Made by a program: the position numbers and the translations under genes. From the NCBI RefSeq assembly GCF_019704315.1, contig NZ_AP024597.1, forward strand, positions 2,764,501 through 2,828,500: a DNA stretch of 64,000 nt, given 5' to 3'. The notes under the pieces are model-generated. The model did no database searches. It saw nothing but the letters and a program-made list of their open reading frames with translations, and was not told the DNA's origin. Source of the DNA: Stygiolobus caldivivus. Its GTDB lineage: Archaea > Thermoproteota > Thermoprotei_A > Sulfolobales > Sulfolobaceae. Every line of letters begins with the position of its first letter. Position 1 is the stretch's first letter. This document shows positions 37,464-47,464 of this stretch, in pieces.

Positions 37464-37690
37464 CCCTTGTGAATTGAAATTATCTCTATTAAATTAATAC
37501 AATTCGTGGATAAATAATATAGTAGGCAAAGATTATTTCTATTAAATCTAATTATTAACACATCACTTTACGCCTATACATGTACTATTTATTAATATTG
37601 CTAAGTGCATGTTTAATGTTAAAACTCACTATATTTAGACAAATATGAAACCGTAGAGGAGCCGTGGAACACCCCTTGCTATAGTTGTTG
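37464..37690 (+). repeat. AT-rich repeat D (copy 2)
   Basis: See 26134-26480: GAATTGAAATTATCTCTATT and AATTAATACAATTC match directly, and 37587-37641 matches in inverted orientation. The first segment itself begins GAATTG and ends CAATTC. Confidence 0.5.
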
Positions 37691-37848
37691 TGAGTATATT
37701 TCTGTTAAGGAGGAAGTAAGATTTCTACTTAGGAAAAAACTGGCAGTAGAAAGTGGTGTTTTTTGTAAATTAACTGATCGAAATACCTAGCCCTTAAGTC
37801 GCCCCGGCTCTAGAGGTCTCACACGTAAAAGCCCTTAGTGTTTGGAAC

Positions 37849-37860
37849 GTGTTTATAAAC
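37849..37860 (+). promoter_or_regulatory. TATA box of the secreted protein gene
   Basis: GTTTATAAAC centred about 29 bases before the ATG at 37885. The longer open frame would begin with the GTG at 37849 that is part of this box, so the internal ATG is preferred. Confidence 0.45.
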
Positions 37861-37884
37861 ATACCTTTATATAATGACCTTAAG

Positions 37885-39525
37885 ATGTGGAAACTAATTG
37901 TGGTCCTCGCTCTGGCAACACTGGTCCTACTCTCTCCACCGGTGGGTGCCTTACGGTTTAACGAGGTCAATACGATAATGGTAAACACTACTTGTAAAGT
38001 TTTTTCTATCTTACGCGCGATACCCTACGACCACGGGGTCGTAGTCGTATACGCGTCCGGGCCCTCTTTCACGGGTGTATCGCTGACACCTAGTTACCCC
38101 CTAAACGTTAGTGTGGACTTCGTCAATAGCAATGGGTGCCATGTATTACTCAATTCAACGTTCTCCAACGTCCACCGGGTTTTGACTACCGTAAAAGGGG
38201 GAGAACTCTACGTAATGGTGCAATACTTCTATGAGGTCTATCCAGGCGGTCCCTACAAATACTTCACTGTCGTTTACGTATTCCAAGGGCTTAAGTTAGT
38301 GAGCGACTACACGGTCACCGGGTACTACTCCGTGAAGACGTATAATAGCCCTTACTATAATTTAACCGTAGTTTGCCACTCTAACGCGGCGAACGGTTCC
38401 CTCCGAGAAAACGTCAGTATCACCATAAACGACGTCAAATATACCCTGACAAACGCTGACCTGAAGTACATCGAGGAACTGCCGCAGTGTGTATTGCTAG
38501 TATCTGAAGTAGGTAGTATACACGGACTACCTGAACTGGACTTTATGCTGATAAATTACACGGGGAAGGTAGTCTGGAGCAAGGACTACGTCATCAACGG
38601 GGTACCGTTCGGGGGCACTGTCTGCTGTCCTTGCCTACCGCTTAGCGCGGTTAACTTCTTCGACACGCCTGAGAGCTATATAGTCACCGTGGGCGGAGAG
38701 CTATTTATAGCTAACGAGAGTGCCCCTAGCTCTAACTTCGTAGCTAAAAGGGACTCTACCGTAAATGTCACAGTACTAGCATTAGACCTCTATAACGGGG
38801 ATATAGTCGGCAGTTTAAGGCTTTTCAATGTCTCCCCATTAGTCTCACTAAACGTGATAGGGGACAGCTTATATGTATCGATGTTAGGGAGTTCGTATTT
38901 TACAGTAGAGAAGTATAACGGTAGAGGTTTAGTAGAAGTGGTAAAAGTCCCAATAGAGGTCAAGGCGTCTAAATACGGGCCCTATGTCCTTACGGGGTTA
39001 TATTACAGCCCTAGTAATTACCTGCTGGTGGTGAACTACGGCACTACTCTGTCAAATATCACCGACATCTATAGCGGAGGTATAACGCAGTACACCGTTA
39101 ACGGGGGAGTGGTATGGTATCAACCCGGGCCTGACTTACTCCTATTGAACCAAAGTAACTATTATAACTTGTTATTGCTAAATAACAACGGGACGAGCAT
39201 AGGCTCAATTTACATAGGGCCTATTTCCACGAGGTATATCCCACCCTGGGGCCTACCTCCTGATGCAGGTTACCCACGGCCTAACGTCTTAGCAGTTAGT
39301 ATTCCGGGGCAGAACTCGACTGATATGTACATAATAAAGGTAGTCCCCCTTCAGGAGAGCAGCGGACAAGGTCAGTCTGCTGGGTTAATAGAGGTCTACC
39401 ACCTAGCGTTAAGCGGAGGGGTGAGTACTTACGTCCAAGCCTCTGAGTACGAACCGGTCTTAATATTCCTCGTGTTGGTAGCGTTAATAGTAGGGGTAGC
39501 GTTAATAGTAGCGAAGAGACGGTAG
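37885..39525 (+). CDS. secreted, membrane-anchored protein of unknown function
   Basis: About 546 residues. A signal peptide (MWKLIVVLALATLVLLSPPVGA-like) opens the protein, the body is beta-rich with many N-x-S/T sites, and one membrane helix with basic end KRR closes it. So it is an extracellular C-anchored protein like other Sulfolobales surface proteins. A cysteine cluster TVCCPCLPLS lies near residue 250. Repeating patterns such as YNGDIVGSL, YNGRGLVEV and NYTGKVVWS suggest a beta-propeller-like fold (inference). No enzyme motif seen. Confidence 0.7.
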   Translation: MWKLIVVLALATLVLLSPPVGALRFNEVNTIMVNTTCKVFSILRAIPYDHGVVVVYASGPSFTGVSLTPSYPLNVSVDFVNSNGCHVLLNSTFSNVHRVLTTVKGGELYVMVQYFYEVYPGGPYKYFTVVYVFQGLKLVSDYTVTGYYSVKTYNSPYYNLTVVCHSNAANGSLRENVSITINDVKYTLTNADLKYIEELPQCVLLVSEVGSIHGLPELDFMLINYTGKVVWSKDYVINGVPFGGTVCCPCLPLSAVNFFDTPESYIVTVGGELFIANESAPSSNFVAKRDSTVNVTVLALDLYNGDIVGSLRLFNVSPLVSLNVIGDSLYVSMLGSSYFTVEKYNGRGLVEVVKVPIEVKASKYGPYVLTGLYYSPSNYLLVVNYGTTLSNITDIYSGGITQYTVNGGVVWYQPGPDLLLLNQSNYYNLLLLNNNGTSIGSIYIGPISTRYIPPWGLPPDAGYPRPNVLAVSIPGQNSTDMYIIKVVPLQESSGQGQSAGLIEVYHLALSGGVSTYVQASEYEPVLIFLVLVALIVGVALIVAKRR

Positions 39526-39879
39526 TGCCGTTTAGTGCCTTACTGCTCTGCTGTAGTGGCCCGGCGGGTATGCGGGTAACATATAGGTCAGTAATCACTC
39601 GCTCAGGACAGCAGCTTGCGTGCGCTCTTAGCTCTTAGAAAATGCAACTTTTGTTTTAATATAACTTATTGAATACGGTACTTTCTCGTCGGTTACCGAA
39701 ACATCCGCTAAACGCCATGAAAGAAGGTTGTTAAACAGTACCGTTTTCTCAATACTGTTCGGGTAACCCGGTGCCTGTTAGAGGTCACGGGTGGGGGGAC
39801 TCTAATAATGTGGACAACCCCTGTCCGTCCTCAAGAACCTAACAAAATTTTTTATCTCATATGATTTTTACCTAATACC
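39526..39879. other. intergenic region, nothing recognised
   Basis: No gene. The right edge contains an AT-rich promoter-like sequence (AATTTTTTATC near 39846) for the HAD gene. Confidence 0.4.
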
Positions 39880-40557
39880 ATGAAAATAAAGACGGTCTCA
39901 CTCGACTTGGGAGATACGCTGATATATAACGAGCCTTGGGGTTATCAAGTGATCTCTGACGCGCTTAAAGACCTCGGCTACAAGGTGTCAGCAAAGGAAC
40001 TGTTCAGGGCCTCAGCTAAGATAAGGGGTAGTAAAGTCAAACCTAACCCTAACGGTAATAACACGCCGTCTCTGGAGGAGATCTTTAGGGAGCTCGGCCT
40101 AAGCCTTTCCGAAGACGAGGTCAGGTTGGTCGAGGAGAGGAAGAAGAACACCGAAAAAGAAGTCTTCATTTATGACGACGTAATAGAGTTTTTAGAGGCG
40201 GTAAAGTCGCTAGGCCTGACTACAGTCCTTATAAGCAACGCAGCGATAAACGGGAAGGGAAAAAAGTACTTAGAGGACTTCGGCCTGAAGAAGTACTTCG
40301 ACAGGACTATCTTCTCTTTTGAGGTGGGTAGGGTAAAACCCGACCCGGAAATATTCAAGTTGGCTATCCCTGAAGGTAGAGATAAGGCGATTCACGTGGG
40401 GGACATCTACGAGGTAGACGTGTTGGGAGCGCTTAACGCCGGCCTCAAGGGCGTACTGTTGGACAGGAGGAGGGCCTACGACGACATTGACGGCAGGCTG
40501 TTCTCCCTCAGGGACTTGTTGGACTTAATCGAAAGTGAGGAAGCAGTTGTAAAATAA
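39880..40557 (+). CDS. HAD-superfamily hydrolase (phosphatase)
   Basis: 225 residues. Motif I SLDLGDTL (catalytic Asp pair), motif II VLISNAA, motif III lysine in GRVKPDPEIF, and motif IV HVGDIYEVDVLGALNAG are all present, with a helical cap between motifs I and II. It is a complete phosphoglycolate phosphatase-like HAD enzyme; substrate unknown. Convergent with the P450 gene 128 bases away. Confidence 0.88.
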   Translation: MKIKTVSLDLGDTLIYNEPWGYQVISDALKDLGYKVSAKELFRASAKIRGSKVKPNPNGNNTPSLEEIFRELGLSLSEDEVRLVEERKKNTEKEVFIYDDVIEFLEAVKSLGLTTVLISNAAINGKGKKYLEDFGLKKYFDRTIFSFEVGRVKPDPEIFKLAIPEGRDKAIHVGDIYEVDVLGALNAGLKGVLLDRRRAYDDIDGRLFSLRDLLDLIESEEAVVK

Positions 40558-40685
40558 GAAGGGTAAAGCAAGAAGGGGAGGGATTGAAAGGAAGGAAAAA
40601 GGACAACAATACCCTCATAACGTGATAAATTTTACCAGAAGACCAGGGAAAAAAACTCTTGGCTACCTCTCAGTTTGATCCGGAG

Positions 40686-41783
40686 TCACTTCTCTATTTC
40701 AACTACCAACTTCTTATAACCGTTAAGTACTTCGTTCTCCACTTTCTCTCTATCTAACACCCGTTTGAGCTTCACCTTTTCGCTTAATTCCTCTAATACT
40801 ACCCTTGCTTCTAACCTCGCTAACGGTGCACCGAGGCATAAGTGGATCCCGGAGCCGAAACTCAGATGAGGGTTAGGGGACCTATCTGGTATGAACTTGT
40901 CCGGCTCCTTAAATACTTCTTCGTCCCTGTTTGCCGACGCGATCCAGACCCTGACCATTTCACCCTCTTCTATCTCATTTCCCCTTAATACCACTCTATT
41001 TTTAACTTTCCTTACCGTCCTCATTACGGGTGGGGAGAACCTCAGCGCTTCTTCGACCACTTTTACGGAATTACCCTTTACACTTTCCCATAACCCTAGC
41101 GTGGTCAGGTCGTGGATAGCATTACTAATTAAGTTAGTGGTAGTCTCGTTACCGGCTATCATTAAGAGTATAATGTAACCCATTTTCTCCGTCTCAGATA
41201 AACCGGAGTTGATTATTGCAGAAGCCAGCTCCGTCTCTGGCTCGCTTTTAACCACTCCCTTAGCGAAGCTTATTAATGACAAGTATTTCCTGCCGATCTT
41301 AAATATCTCTTGGGGTTTCCCTAACCTCAGGGCTATTAAGTCTGACCAGTCCTTCACTTTATCAATATCAGCTTTAATACCCAACATCTTCATGATCACT
41401 ATTATTGGGACGGGTATGGCTATCTTACTTACAACGTCCACCTCCCCGCCCTTTATCCCCTTTATAATCTCGCTTACTACTTCCCTTATATACCCCTCCA
41501 TTTCGCTGACCTTTGCGGGGTTGAAGAAAGGTGAAGCGATACTCCTGAGCTCGTCATGAAGAGGGGGGTCGGAGGTGAGCATTGTATACCTAGTAGGTAG
41601 GTCGAAGAGGGTCTTGCCTTGCCTAAGACTGGACACTTTCTCGTTATATTCAGTGAGGTCGGAGGAGAAGTTTTTGTGGTCGTTAAGTATTCCTTTGCAG
41701 TCAGCGTAAGAGAACACGTTCCATACCTTACCGTCATAATAGACGGGTTGCTCTTTTCTCATTTTCTTAAACCAATCGTACAT
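40686..41783 (-). CDS. cyp119: cytochrome P450 CYP119
   Basis: 365 residues, nearly the length of Sulfolobus CYP119. The heme loop SFGSGIHLCLGAPLARLEA has the thiolate Cys316. AGNETTTNLI is the oxygen-binding I helix, EEALRFSPP carries the ExxR, and YTMLTSDPPLHDELRS and VWIASANRDEEVF match what I recall of CYP119. It is a soluble, heat-stable monooxygenase whose natural substrate is unsettled (fatty acids are hydroxylated in vitro). The start MYDWFKKMRK agrees with the known protein. Confidence 0.93.
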   Translation of the reverse strand: MYDWFKKMRKEQPVYYDGKVWNVFSYADCKGILNDHKNFSSDLTEYNEKVSSLRQGKTLFDLPTRYTMLTSDPPLHDELRSIASPFFNPAKVSEMEGYIREVVSEIIKGIKGGEVDVVSKIAIPVPIIVIMKMLGIKADIDKVKDWSDLIALRLGKPQEIFKIGRKYLSLISFAKGVVKSEPETELASAIINSGLSETEKMGYIILLMIAGNETTTNLISNAIHDLTTLGLWESVKGNSVKVVEEALRFSPPVMRTVRKVKNRVVLRGNEIEEGEMVRVWIASANRDEEVFKEPDKFIPDRSPNPHLSFGSGIHLCLGAPLARLEARVVLEELSEKVKLKRVLDREKVENEVLNGYKKLVVEIEK

Positions 41784-42566
41784 AACATTATTTTCGAGCC
41801 AAAGTTTAAAAGATTTTAGATATATCTATTATAAGTACTGAATACGTGGGCCATAGTGTTTTTGGGGATCAAAGAGCCGGTCTACAATGGAAAAGGTTAT
41901 TTAGAAAATCATCTTAAACTGTGAGTAGACGTGTTTTGTCGGTGTTTTTATCATCAAGGCTCAATCTAACCGTCTGAGGGGTATTCCACACCTATTTTAG
42001 CTATTTTTCTCTATATATTATCCCTTCTCTCAGCTCTTATATTTCCAAAATTTTTTAAGATTTATTAATACTATTATTTTTTTTTTCGTAAACAAGTTAA
42101 TAAGAATTTAAGCGGCCTCAGGGTGGCCTAGGATTGGGAGTTCACCGATACCGGTGATCCTAACAGTCATCCTCTCTGAAGTCCACGTTATAGTTTAACC
42201 TAGGTGTTAATCAGACCTACGGTTTATAGACTCTGGGATAGCACGTAAAACTCTTACGTATAATGTGTTTTTACTAATAAAACGTGCGATGTTACATATT
42301 TCAAGGTCAGGAGTTTAAGGCTCTTTAATTTCCTGTCCAAAGATTAAGTATAAGCATAGACGTAAATGTAGGGTAATATCCCACGGCAACGATTTTTCAA
42401 TATATGCTACTAAGAATTAAAGGACTAGCTATGGCGGAAAAGTTATCTAAAAATTATTTCAAACTATACATAAATGTTATCTCAGAAGCTTTTGCACAAG
42501 TTGGTTTTTATATCTTAACACCGTTAATTTTATCGGTAGTAAAGGAGGACGGAAAAAATAAGGAGA
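41784..42566. other. intergenic region with composite repeat; weak small frame only
   Basis: Contains the composite element 42239-42411 and a T-rich tract near 42076. A 60-codon plus frame from 42431 overlaps the convergent ABC gene and has no supporting feature. Confidence 0.45.
42239..42411 (+). repeat. composite intergenic element, short form (173 bp)
   Basis: Left end TAGCACGTAAAACTCTTACG; right end ACGATTTTTCAATATATGCT. Left and right landmarks are 105 bases apart exactly as in the 6.5 kb copy. Confidence 0.5.
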
Positions 42567-43544
42567 TTATTCTGCTAATTTACCCTCTATATATTTATAG
42601 TATTTCTTAATACTAAACCCTAATTTTTCTCCTATCTCGTATTGTCTTTCGGCCCTGACCACAATCTGGTTTTCTCCTATTCTACAGCTTACGTAGTATG
42701 AGTCTCCTATGACTTCTGTGGACTCTACTTCACATTCAAAAACTTTATCTTCCAAGCTGACCCATTCCGGTCTGAACCCTATTTCGCCATTAAAGTCAAT
42801 ATTAAATACTTTCGCATCTATGAAATTCATAGGTACATCTCCGATAAATTCGCCTATCCATCTTGTGGCAGGCCTCTCGTATAATTCAGTATAACTCCCT
42901 ATTTGTTCGAATTTACCTTTGTGTAGGACTCCTATTCTGTCGGCTAAGGTAGCCGCTTCAGCGTGGTTATGGGTTACGAGAATGAATGTCTTCTTATACT
43001 CTTTCTGTATAGATTTTAATAGTTTAATAGCCGAGAAACGAGTCCTCGGATCTATATTACTTAACGGCTCATCCATTAAGAACAGACTAGGGTCTCTAAC
43101 GAGAGCTCTGGCCAGTGCTACCCTTTGTTGCTGTCCTCCAGATATCTTTGTAACCGGTTTTTCTAGTATATCCTTTATTCCTAGCCTCTCGGCGATCTCG
43201 GTGACTCTTTTACTGATCTCTTGCTTAGATAATTTACTCATTTTAAGCGGGAAGGCTATGTTCTCGAAGACATTCTTGTTAGGATATAACGCGTAGCTTT
43301 GAAAGACCATGGCGATGTTCCTCTTGTTGGGGGGTAGGTCAGTAACGTCTTTACTGTCTATGTATATTTTTCCCGAGTCTGGTTTCTCTATCCCCGCTAT
43401 CAGTCTGAGGAGAGTCGACTTTCCTTCACCAGAAGGGCCTAAAATAACAAAAAATTCATTATCACGGACTTGTAATGAAAGTTTGTCTATTACTGCTCTC
43501 TTGTTATATATCTTTGTTACAGAATCCAATTCTAGTTTAATCAT
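42567..43544 (-). CDS. sugar ABC transporter ATPase (MalK/UgpC/GlcV type)
   Basis: 325 residues. Walker A GPSGEGKS (36-43), signature ISGGQQQR, Walker B LFLMDEPLSNID and the H-loop VTHNHAEA are intact. The C-terminal ~90 residues form the regulatory OB-type domain of carbohydrate importers. It overlaps the upstream permease gene by four bases (ATGA) and is the last gene of a receptor-permease-permease-ATPase operon. The position after Walker A Gly is Glu (GEGKS) instead of the usual Cys or Ser, a harmless change. Confidence 0.9.
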   Translation of the reverse strand: MIKLELDSVTKIYNKRAVIDKLSLQVRDNEFFVILGPSGEGKSTLLRLIAGIEKPDSGKIYIDSKDVTDLPPNKRNIAMVFQSYALYPNKNVFENIAFPLKMSKLSKQEISKRVTEIAERLGIKDILEKPVTKISGGQQQRVALARALVRDPSLFLMDEPLSNIDPRTRFSAIKLLKSIQKEYKKTFILVTHNHAEAATLADRIGVLHKGKFEQIGSYTELYERPATRWIGEFIGDVPMNFIDAKVFNIDFNGEIGFRPEWVSLEDKVFECEVESTEVIGDSYYVSCRIGENQIVVRAERQYEIGEKLGFSIKKYYKYIEGKLAE

Positions 43545-44344
43545 CCCTTTAAGCCACCTCCTAAATATTCTCCCCTTAAATACTTCTGGAGGAGAATCGT
43601 GAGGATAATTACGGGTAGAGTTAAGAATAGAGAGAATGACGCAGCTTCTAAGATATTCCCCCTAGTAGTGTATAGATAGATTAAAACGGGAAGGGTAGGC
43701 CTTATGGGTGAAATTAGCACTGCGAAAGTGAACTCGTCCCATGATAACATCCAGCTCAACAGAAAAGATGCTATTATACCTTCCCTGGCTAGGGGTAATA
43801 CTACTTCCGATAGCGACCTAAAGAGGCCTGCCCCGTCCACTCTAGCTTGGAATTCAAGTTCTGGGGGAATAGACTGGAATGTCCCAAGCAAGATAAACGA
43901 TGTTAAAGGTAGGGCTATAAGCTCTTGTGCTAACGCTAGGCCAAGTGCACTATCAAATAAGCCGAGCTTTATGAAATCGGATGCTATAGGAATCGCTACT
44001 ACTATGGAAGGCATCATATTGACCGTAAATAGCAGCGTTGTAATCCCATACGCTACTTTCTCTGGTAGCTTACTAAGGCCGTAAGCTGTGGGAATACCTA
44101 GAGCTACTGCTATAAGCCCTACTAATGTCGCTGTCTCCAAGCTCTTATAGAGGGCGTGTATTAACTGCGAGTTGGAGAGAGCTTGCTGTAAATTAGAGAG
44201 AGTTAGGGCCACGGGGAACTGGTAAGGGTAAAGCCTATCAACTGTGTAGATGGGAGGGACAAATGAGACCAAGAATAAGACGTAGATAGGGTAAATGAGA
44301 AATACTATAAAAATGGCTAGAACTATATAAGCTAACTTATTCAT
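43541..44344 (-). CDS. sugar ABC transporter permease, MalG type
   Basis: 267 residues with six membrane segments. The coupling loop EFQARVDGAGLFRSLSEVVLPLA is the EAAxxDGA...LP motif of carbohydrate permeases. Overlaps both neighbours by four bases, so it is in one operon with the binding protein, the other permease and the ATPase. Confidence 0.9.
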   Translation of the reverse strand: MNKLAYIVLAIFIVFLIYPIYVLFLVSFVPPIYTVDRLYPYQFPVALTLSNLQQALSNSQLIHALYKSLETATLVGLIAVALGIPTAYGLSKLPEKVAYGITTLLFTVNMMPSIVVAIPIASDFIKLGLFDSALGLALAQELIALPLTSFILLGTFQSIPPELEFQARVDGAGLFRSLSEVVLPLAREGIIASFLLSWMLSWDEFTFAVLISPIRPTLPVLIYLYTTRGNILEAASFSLFLTLPVIILTILLQKYLRGEYLGGGLKG

Positions 44345-45198
44345 CTCCTGCCCCCTCCTCCCAATTTTAATACAATGACTATGAATATAGTTATAAATGC
44401 TAACAGTATAGTGGCTGCGGCGTATGAATAGTATTGAGTGATTGTCGTAGAGTAAAACTCATAGGTTAATGTGGTGAGTAACGGAGGACTATAACCCACG
44501 AGGATGAGGGGCAGAGCAAATATGTTAAATTCACTTATTCCCCTAATTATCAACGCTATAGCTATGTATTTCTTTAGATTAGGTAAGGTGATCTCAAAGA
44601 ACCTCCTTACTATACCTGCGCCGTCTACTGCTGCAGCCTCATAAAGCTCTCTCGGTATACTGGAGTACCCAGCTAACATGAGAAGCATAAATACCGGGAA
44701 ATTCCTCCAACTATCAGCAATTATTATTATTAATAGTTCAAGGGGTGTAGTAGCATACCAATTTATCGTGGGTAAGCCTAAAAATTTTAGGACCCCATTA
44801 GCGAACCCACCTGTAGATTGGAAAATAAAGCTGAAGTCAACAGCATTAACAACGGTAGCTATGCCGTAGGGAATTAACGCTAAGATATATAACAGTCTAG
44901 CCCCTCTTACCTTCGACACAATAAGAGATGCAATAGCCATCCCTAAAAATAACTGGATAGCTAGTGCTCCTGCGGTCACTACGGCGGTGTTAACTATAGC
45001 GCTTGGGAGACCGAAGTAAACCAGTGACTTAAAATTGGATAGCGTAAACGAGTTATTAATAGGTGAGTGAAAGCTTAACCAAACTACTTCTGCTGCAGGA
45101 TAAAAAGAGAAGACGGTTACATAAATTACTGCAGGAAGGACAAAGGCAAAAAAACTTAGGTTGCCTTTCCCGGTCAATCTAACTAGCACCTCACGCAT
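44341..45198 (-). CDS. sugar ABC transporter permease, MalF type
   Basis: About 285 residues from the ATG at 45198, which lies in ATGCGTGA and overlaps the binding-protein stop by eight bases; an in-frame ATG also exists at 45225. Six membrane segments; the EAAVDGAGIVRRFFEITLP coupling motif is clear. Pairs with the MalG-type subunit to form the membrane channel. Confidence 0.9.
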   Translation of the reverse strand: MREVLVRLTGKGNLSFFAFVLPAVIYVTVFSFYPAAEVVWLSFHSPINNSFTLSNFKSLVYFGLPSAIVNTAVVTAGALAIQLFLGMAIASLIVSKVRGARLLYILALIPYGIATVVNAVDFSFIFQSTGGFANGVLKFLGLPTINWYATTPLELLIIIIADSWRNFPVFMLLMLAGYSSIPRELYEAAAVDGAGIVRRFFEITLPNLKKYIAIALIIRGISEFNIFALPLILVGYSPPLLTTLTYEFYSTTITQYYSYAAATILLAFITIFIVIVLKLGGGGRR

Positions 45199-46594
45199 AT
45201 AAAGGTCCGAAATCACCTTGTTCATATTGTTGGGCGACTTGAGGCCCGTAGTACTTAGCTAAGTACTGGTACATTTGCGCATTAGCTTGACTCAGTATCT
45301 GAGGAATCTGGCTATAAGGAGCATGGTCTACTATGATCTGGTCGAATACGTGATCCATTATGTTGTTCCACTCCGTAATCCATGGAACCGGCGGTCTAAA
45401 GAAGGAGTGTTGCAGTGCTGCCTCTTCTTGCTGATATAGGTATGAAATATTAGATGGTAAGTTCTCGTAGGCTTTAGCGTTTACCGCAGGCCAACCTAAG
45501 TTTACAATAAATATACGCTGAACCTCGGAAGATAGCAGGAACTTTGCGAACTCTATTAGGTAAGGTAGATCTTTGGAGGGAACGCCCTTAGGAATTGCTA
45601 ATACATCTCCTCCCACTAGATGGTCGCTGTTAACTGGACCTGCAGGGCCAGGGTAGACACCAAGCGTACTCGAGTTCATCCCAAGTCCTTGTAGTAATGA
45701 ATATACGTAAGGCCACTGATAGTCCAGTATGTAGTATTCCCCGCTAGCTAAACCTTTATAAGACCCCCAGTAGCCGTGGATGTAAGCTGGAGCAAAGTAG
45801 TTGCTCAGGTTGTATAAATATTCAAACATCTGTATGTCCCCTGAGTCATTAAAGACTATAGGATTTCCGCCAAATTGGACAGCCCACTGGAATAATTCTG
45901 TGGCTGTACTGGCACCCCCGTGTCCTTGGAACATTACAGGCTTAACACCGGTCTTTTGGTACAGTAATTCTGAAGCTTCCATGAGAGCTGATAGGTTTTG
46001 AGGCGGTTGCGTAAATCCTACTTGTTCTAGGGCTTGTTTATTGTAGAAAACTAGCGGAATATTAGCTCTAAGAGGAATAAAGTATATTGCATGCCATACC
46101 TTTATCTCGTAGTTGGTCAGTGTTACCATAGACGGGATAAGTGAGGAAGGCATCATCTGTGACGCTATTGGGCTCAGGTTCATCAGATATCCACCGTAAA
46201 TAAGTTCACCTATGACCATATTGTCTTCACCTATTATTGTAGGCCCAATTTTCCCAGCTTGTTCTAAAGATTCTATGCTCTGCACTATCTGTGATGCGCT
46301 CTCGTCAACGTAATTTATTTTTATGTTAGGGTGCTGTTTCTCGAACATTGGTATTACTACAGTCTGCATAACCTTAGCTTCAGACGGGGCTAAGTCGTCA
46401 AAATACGTTATGGTGATTGTTGAAGACGTCGTAGTGGTCGGTTTAACTGAAGACATGTAAAAGTATACTCCAAGGGCTACTACTAGTGCAGCTACTACTA
46501 TTATAGCGATTAATGCTGCACCTGAGATTGCTCTCCTAAGCTTTATATCCTTATTTGAAAATTTCTTATTGTTTAAAAAATCTCTAAAAGCCAT
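45191..46594 (-). CDS. extracellular sugar-binding protein with class III (pilin-like) signal peptide
   Basis: 467 residues. The N-terminus KLRRAISGAALIAIIVVAAL fits the class III signal peptides of Sulfolobales sugar receptors, which are cut by the prepilin peptidase PibD. A Thr/Ser linker (TTTTSST) follows. The body is a solute-binding protein family 1 fold, with typical PLRANIPLVFYNK and a late W-rich region. Likely ligands are maltose, trehalose or another oligosaccharide (inference from the operon type). First gene of the operon, divergent from the acyl-CoA synthetase. Confidence 0.88.
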   Translation of the reverse strand: MAFRDFLNNKKFSNKDIKLRRAISGAALIAIIVVAALVVALGVYFYMSSVKPTTTTSSTITITYFDDLAPSEAKVMQTVVIPMFEKQHPNIKINYVDESASQIVQSIESLEQAGKIGPTIIGEDNMVIGELIYGGYLMNLSPIASQMMPSSLIPSMVTLTNYEIKVWHAIYFIPLRANIPLVFYNKQALEQVGFTQPPQNLSALMEASELLYQKTGVKPVMFQGHGGASTATELFQWAVQFGGNPIVFNDSGDIQMFEYLYNLSNYFAPAYIHGYWGSYKGLASGEYYILDYQWPYVYSLLQGLGMNSSTLGVYPGPAGPVNSDHLVGGDVLAIPKGVPSKDLPYLIEFAKFLLSSEVQRIFIVNLGWPAVNAKAYENLPSNISYLYQQEEAALQHSFFRPPVPWITEWNNIMDHVFDQIIVDHAPYSQIPQILSQANAQMYQYLAKYYGPQVAQQYEQGDFGPLYA

Positions 46595-46610
46595 AGTAGA
46601 TCAGCGATCA

Positions 46611-46620
46611 ATATATAAAT
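46611..46620 (-). promoter_or_regulatory. TATA box of the sugar ABC operon
   Basis: ATTTATATAT (minus strand) about 20-25 bases before the ATG at 46594. It fits a leaderless or very short leader. Confidence 0.5.
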
Positions 46621-47432
46621 AATCATTAATTAATCTAACTCTACGATATACCTTTAAATTAATAAAAAGAGTTATTACTTTACTACAAACATAATGACTG
46701 AATTTTTAGTCATTCTAACTTATTATAAGATATTTAATGTTTACAATTAGGGAGAAGATTATCAAGAATACTTAGTAACATGAAAGGTTATAGAAAATTA
46801 GGATATGTTAAAGTGAAATGGAATTAATATTTTACCTAAAATATTAAGAACAGTTAAGCTACTTTGGAATTTATATATGTATGACGTAAAGTTATATCTT
46901 AACGATTTAATGCAAGCTAGGTAATGTTAATACTAGGGATGAGCGTATAAAAGCGTTATAGTGAGAATGTTAAAATTTAAACTACTCACAACAACTTTAC
47001 GTTTATTGTATTATTTGTGTACTAAATTAAGTTAATTCAATATTGAATTAATGTGATAATTTCTAGAGAAATCTTAAACGATCTAATCATACTGCTTGTT
47101 ATGTTTTTACTAAATTAAGCACTAACAATATCATATTTTCCGATTAGAGCTTCATATCTTCAATCATTTAATCTAAAAAATGTGAATGTAAATACCAAGA
47201 TAAACACTGCGGATAATACTTAACTATTATGTTTTTAATAATTTACTATATGTTCTCTTGCTCTAACTCATAAAATTATCGACTATTTTCTACGGATAGA
47301 CAAATTGTCATTTAATTAATTTAGCTAATTTACGTAGTATAATAACGGTTATGTACTGGATCTCAATAAAGTTTTTTATTAATATAATTTTAATTTGCAT
47401 AATTTTTATTATATGCTTTATTCATTCATAAA

Positions 47433-47442
47433 GATTTATTTA
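47433..47442 (+). promoter_or_regulatory. TATA box of the acyl-CoA synthetase gene
   Basis: GATTTATTTA centred 27 bases before the ATG at 47465, supporting that start over the GTG at 47453. Confidence 0.5.
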
Positions 47443-47464
47443 CCTAATTTACGTGTTTTATAAC

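Larger units (their letters stand above)
36957..37848. other. intergenic region with one small minus-strand frame and repeat D
   Basis: Apart from the small frame at 37123-37335 it holds repeat D (37464-37690) and a short related segment near 37030-37070. Nothing else recognised. Confidence 0.5.
46595..47452. other. long divergent intergenic region, very AT-rich
   Basis: About 860 bases between the sugar ABC operon and the acyl-CoA synthetase. No gene. Repeat D-like sequence (TTAATACTAGGGATGAGCG then TATAAAAGCG) near 46927-46955. Room for regulatory sites exists, but no operator was recognised. Confidence 0.5.

Noticed and set aside
37464-37560. Possible CRISPR repeat (GAATTGAAAT...CAATTC)
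   Set aside because: It occurs only as isolated blocks, not as regularly spaced repeats with spacers, and no cas gene is present.
42404-42610. 68-codon plus-strand frame
   Set aside because: It begins inside the composite repeat element, overlaps the convergent ABC ATPase gene by 44 bases and has no promoter or recognisable motif.
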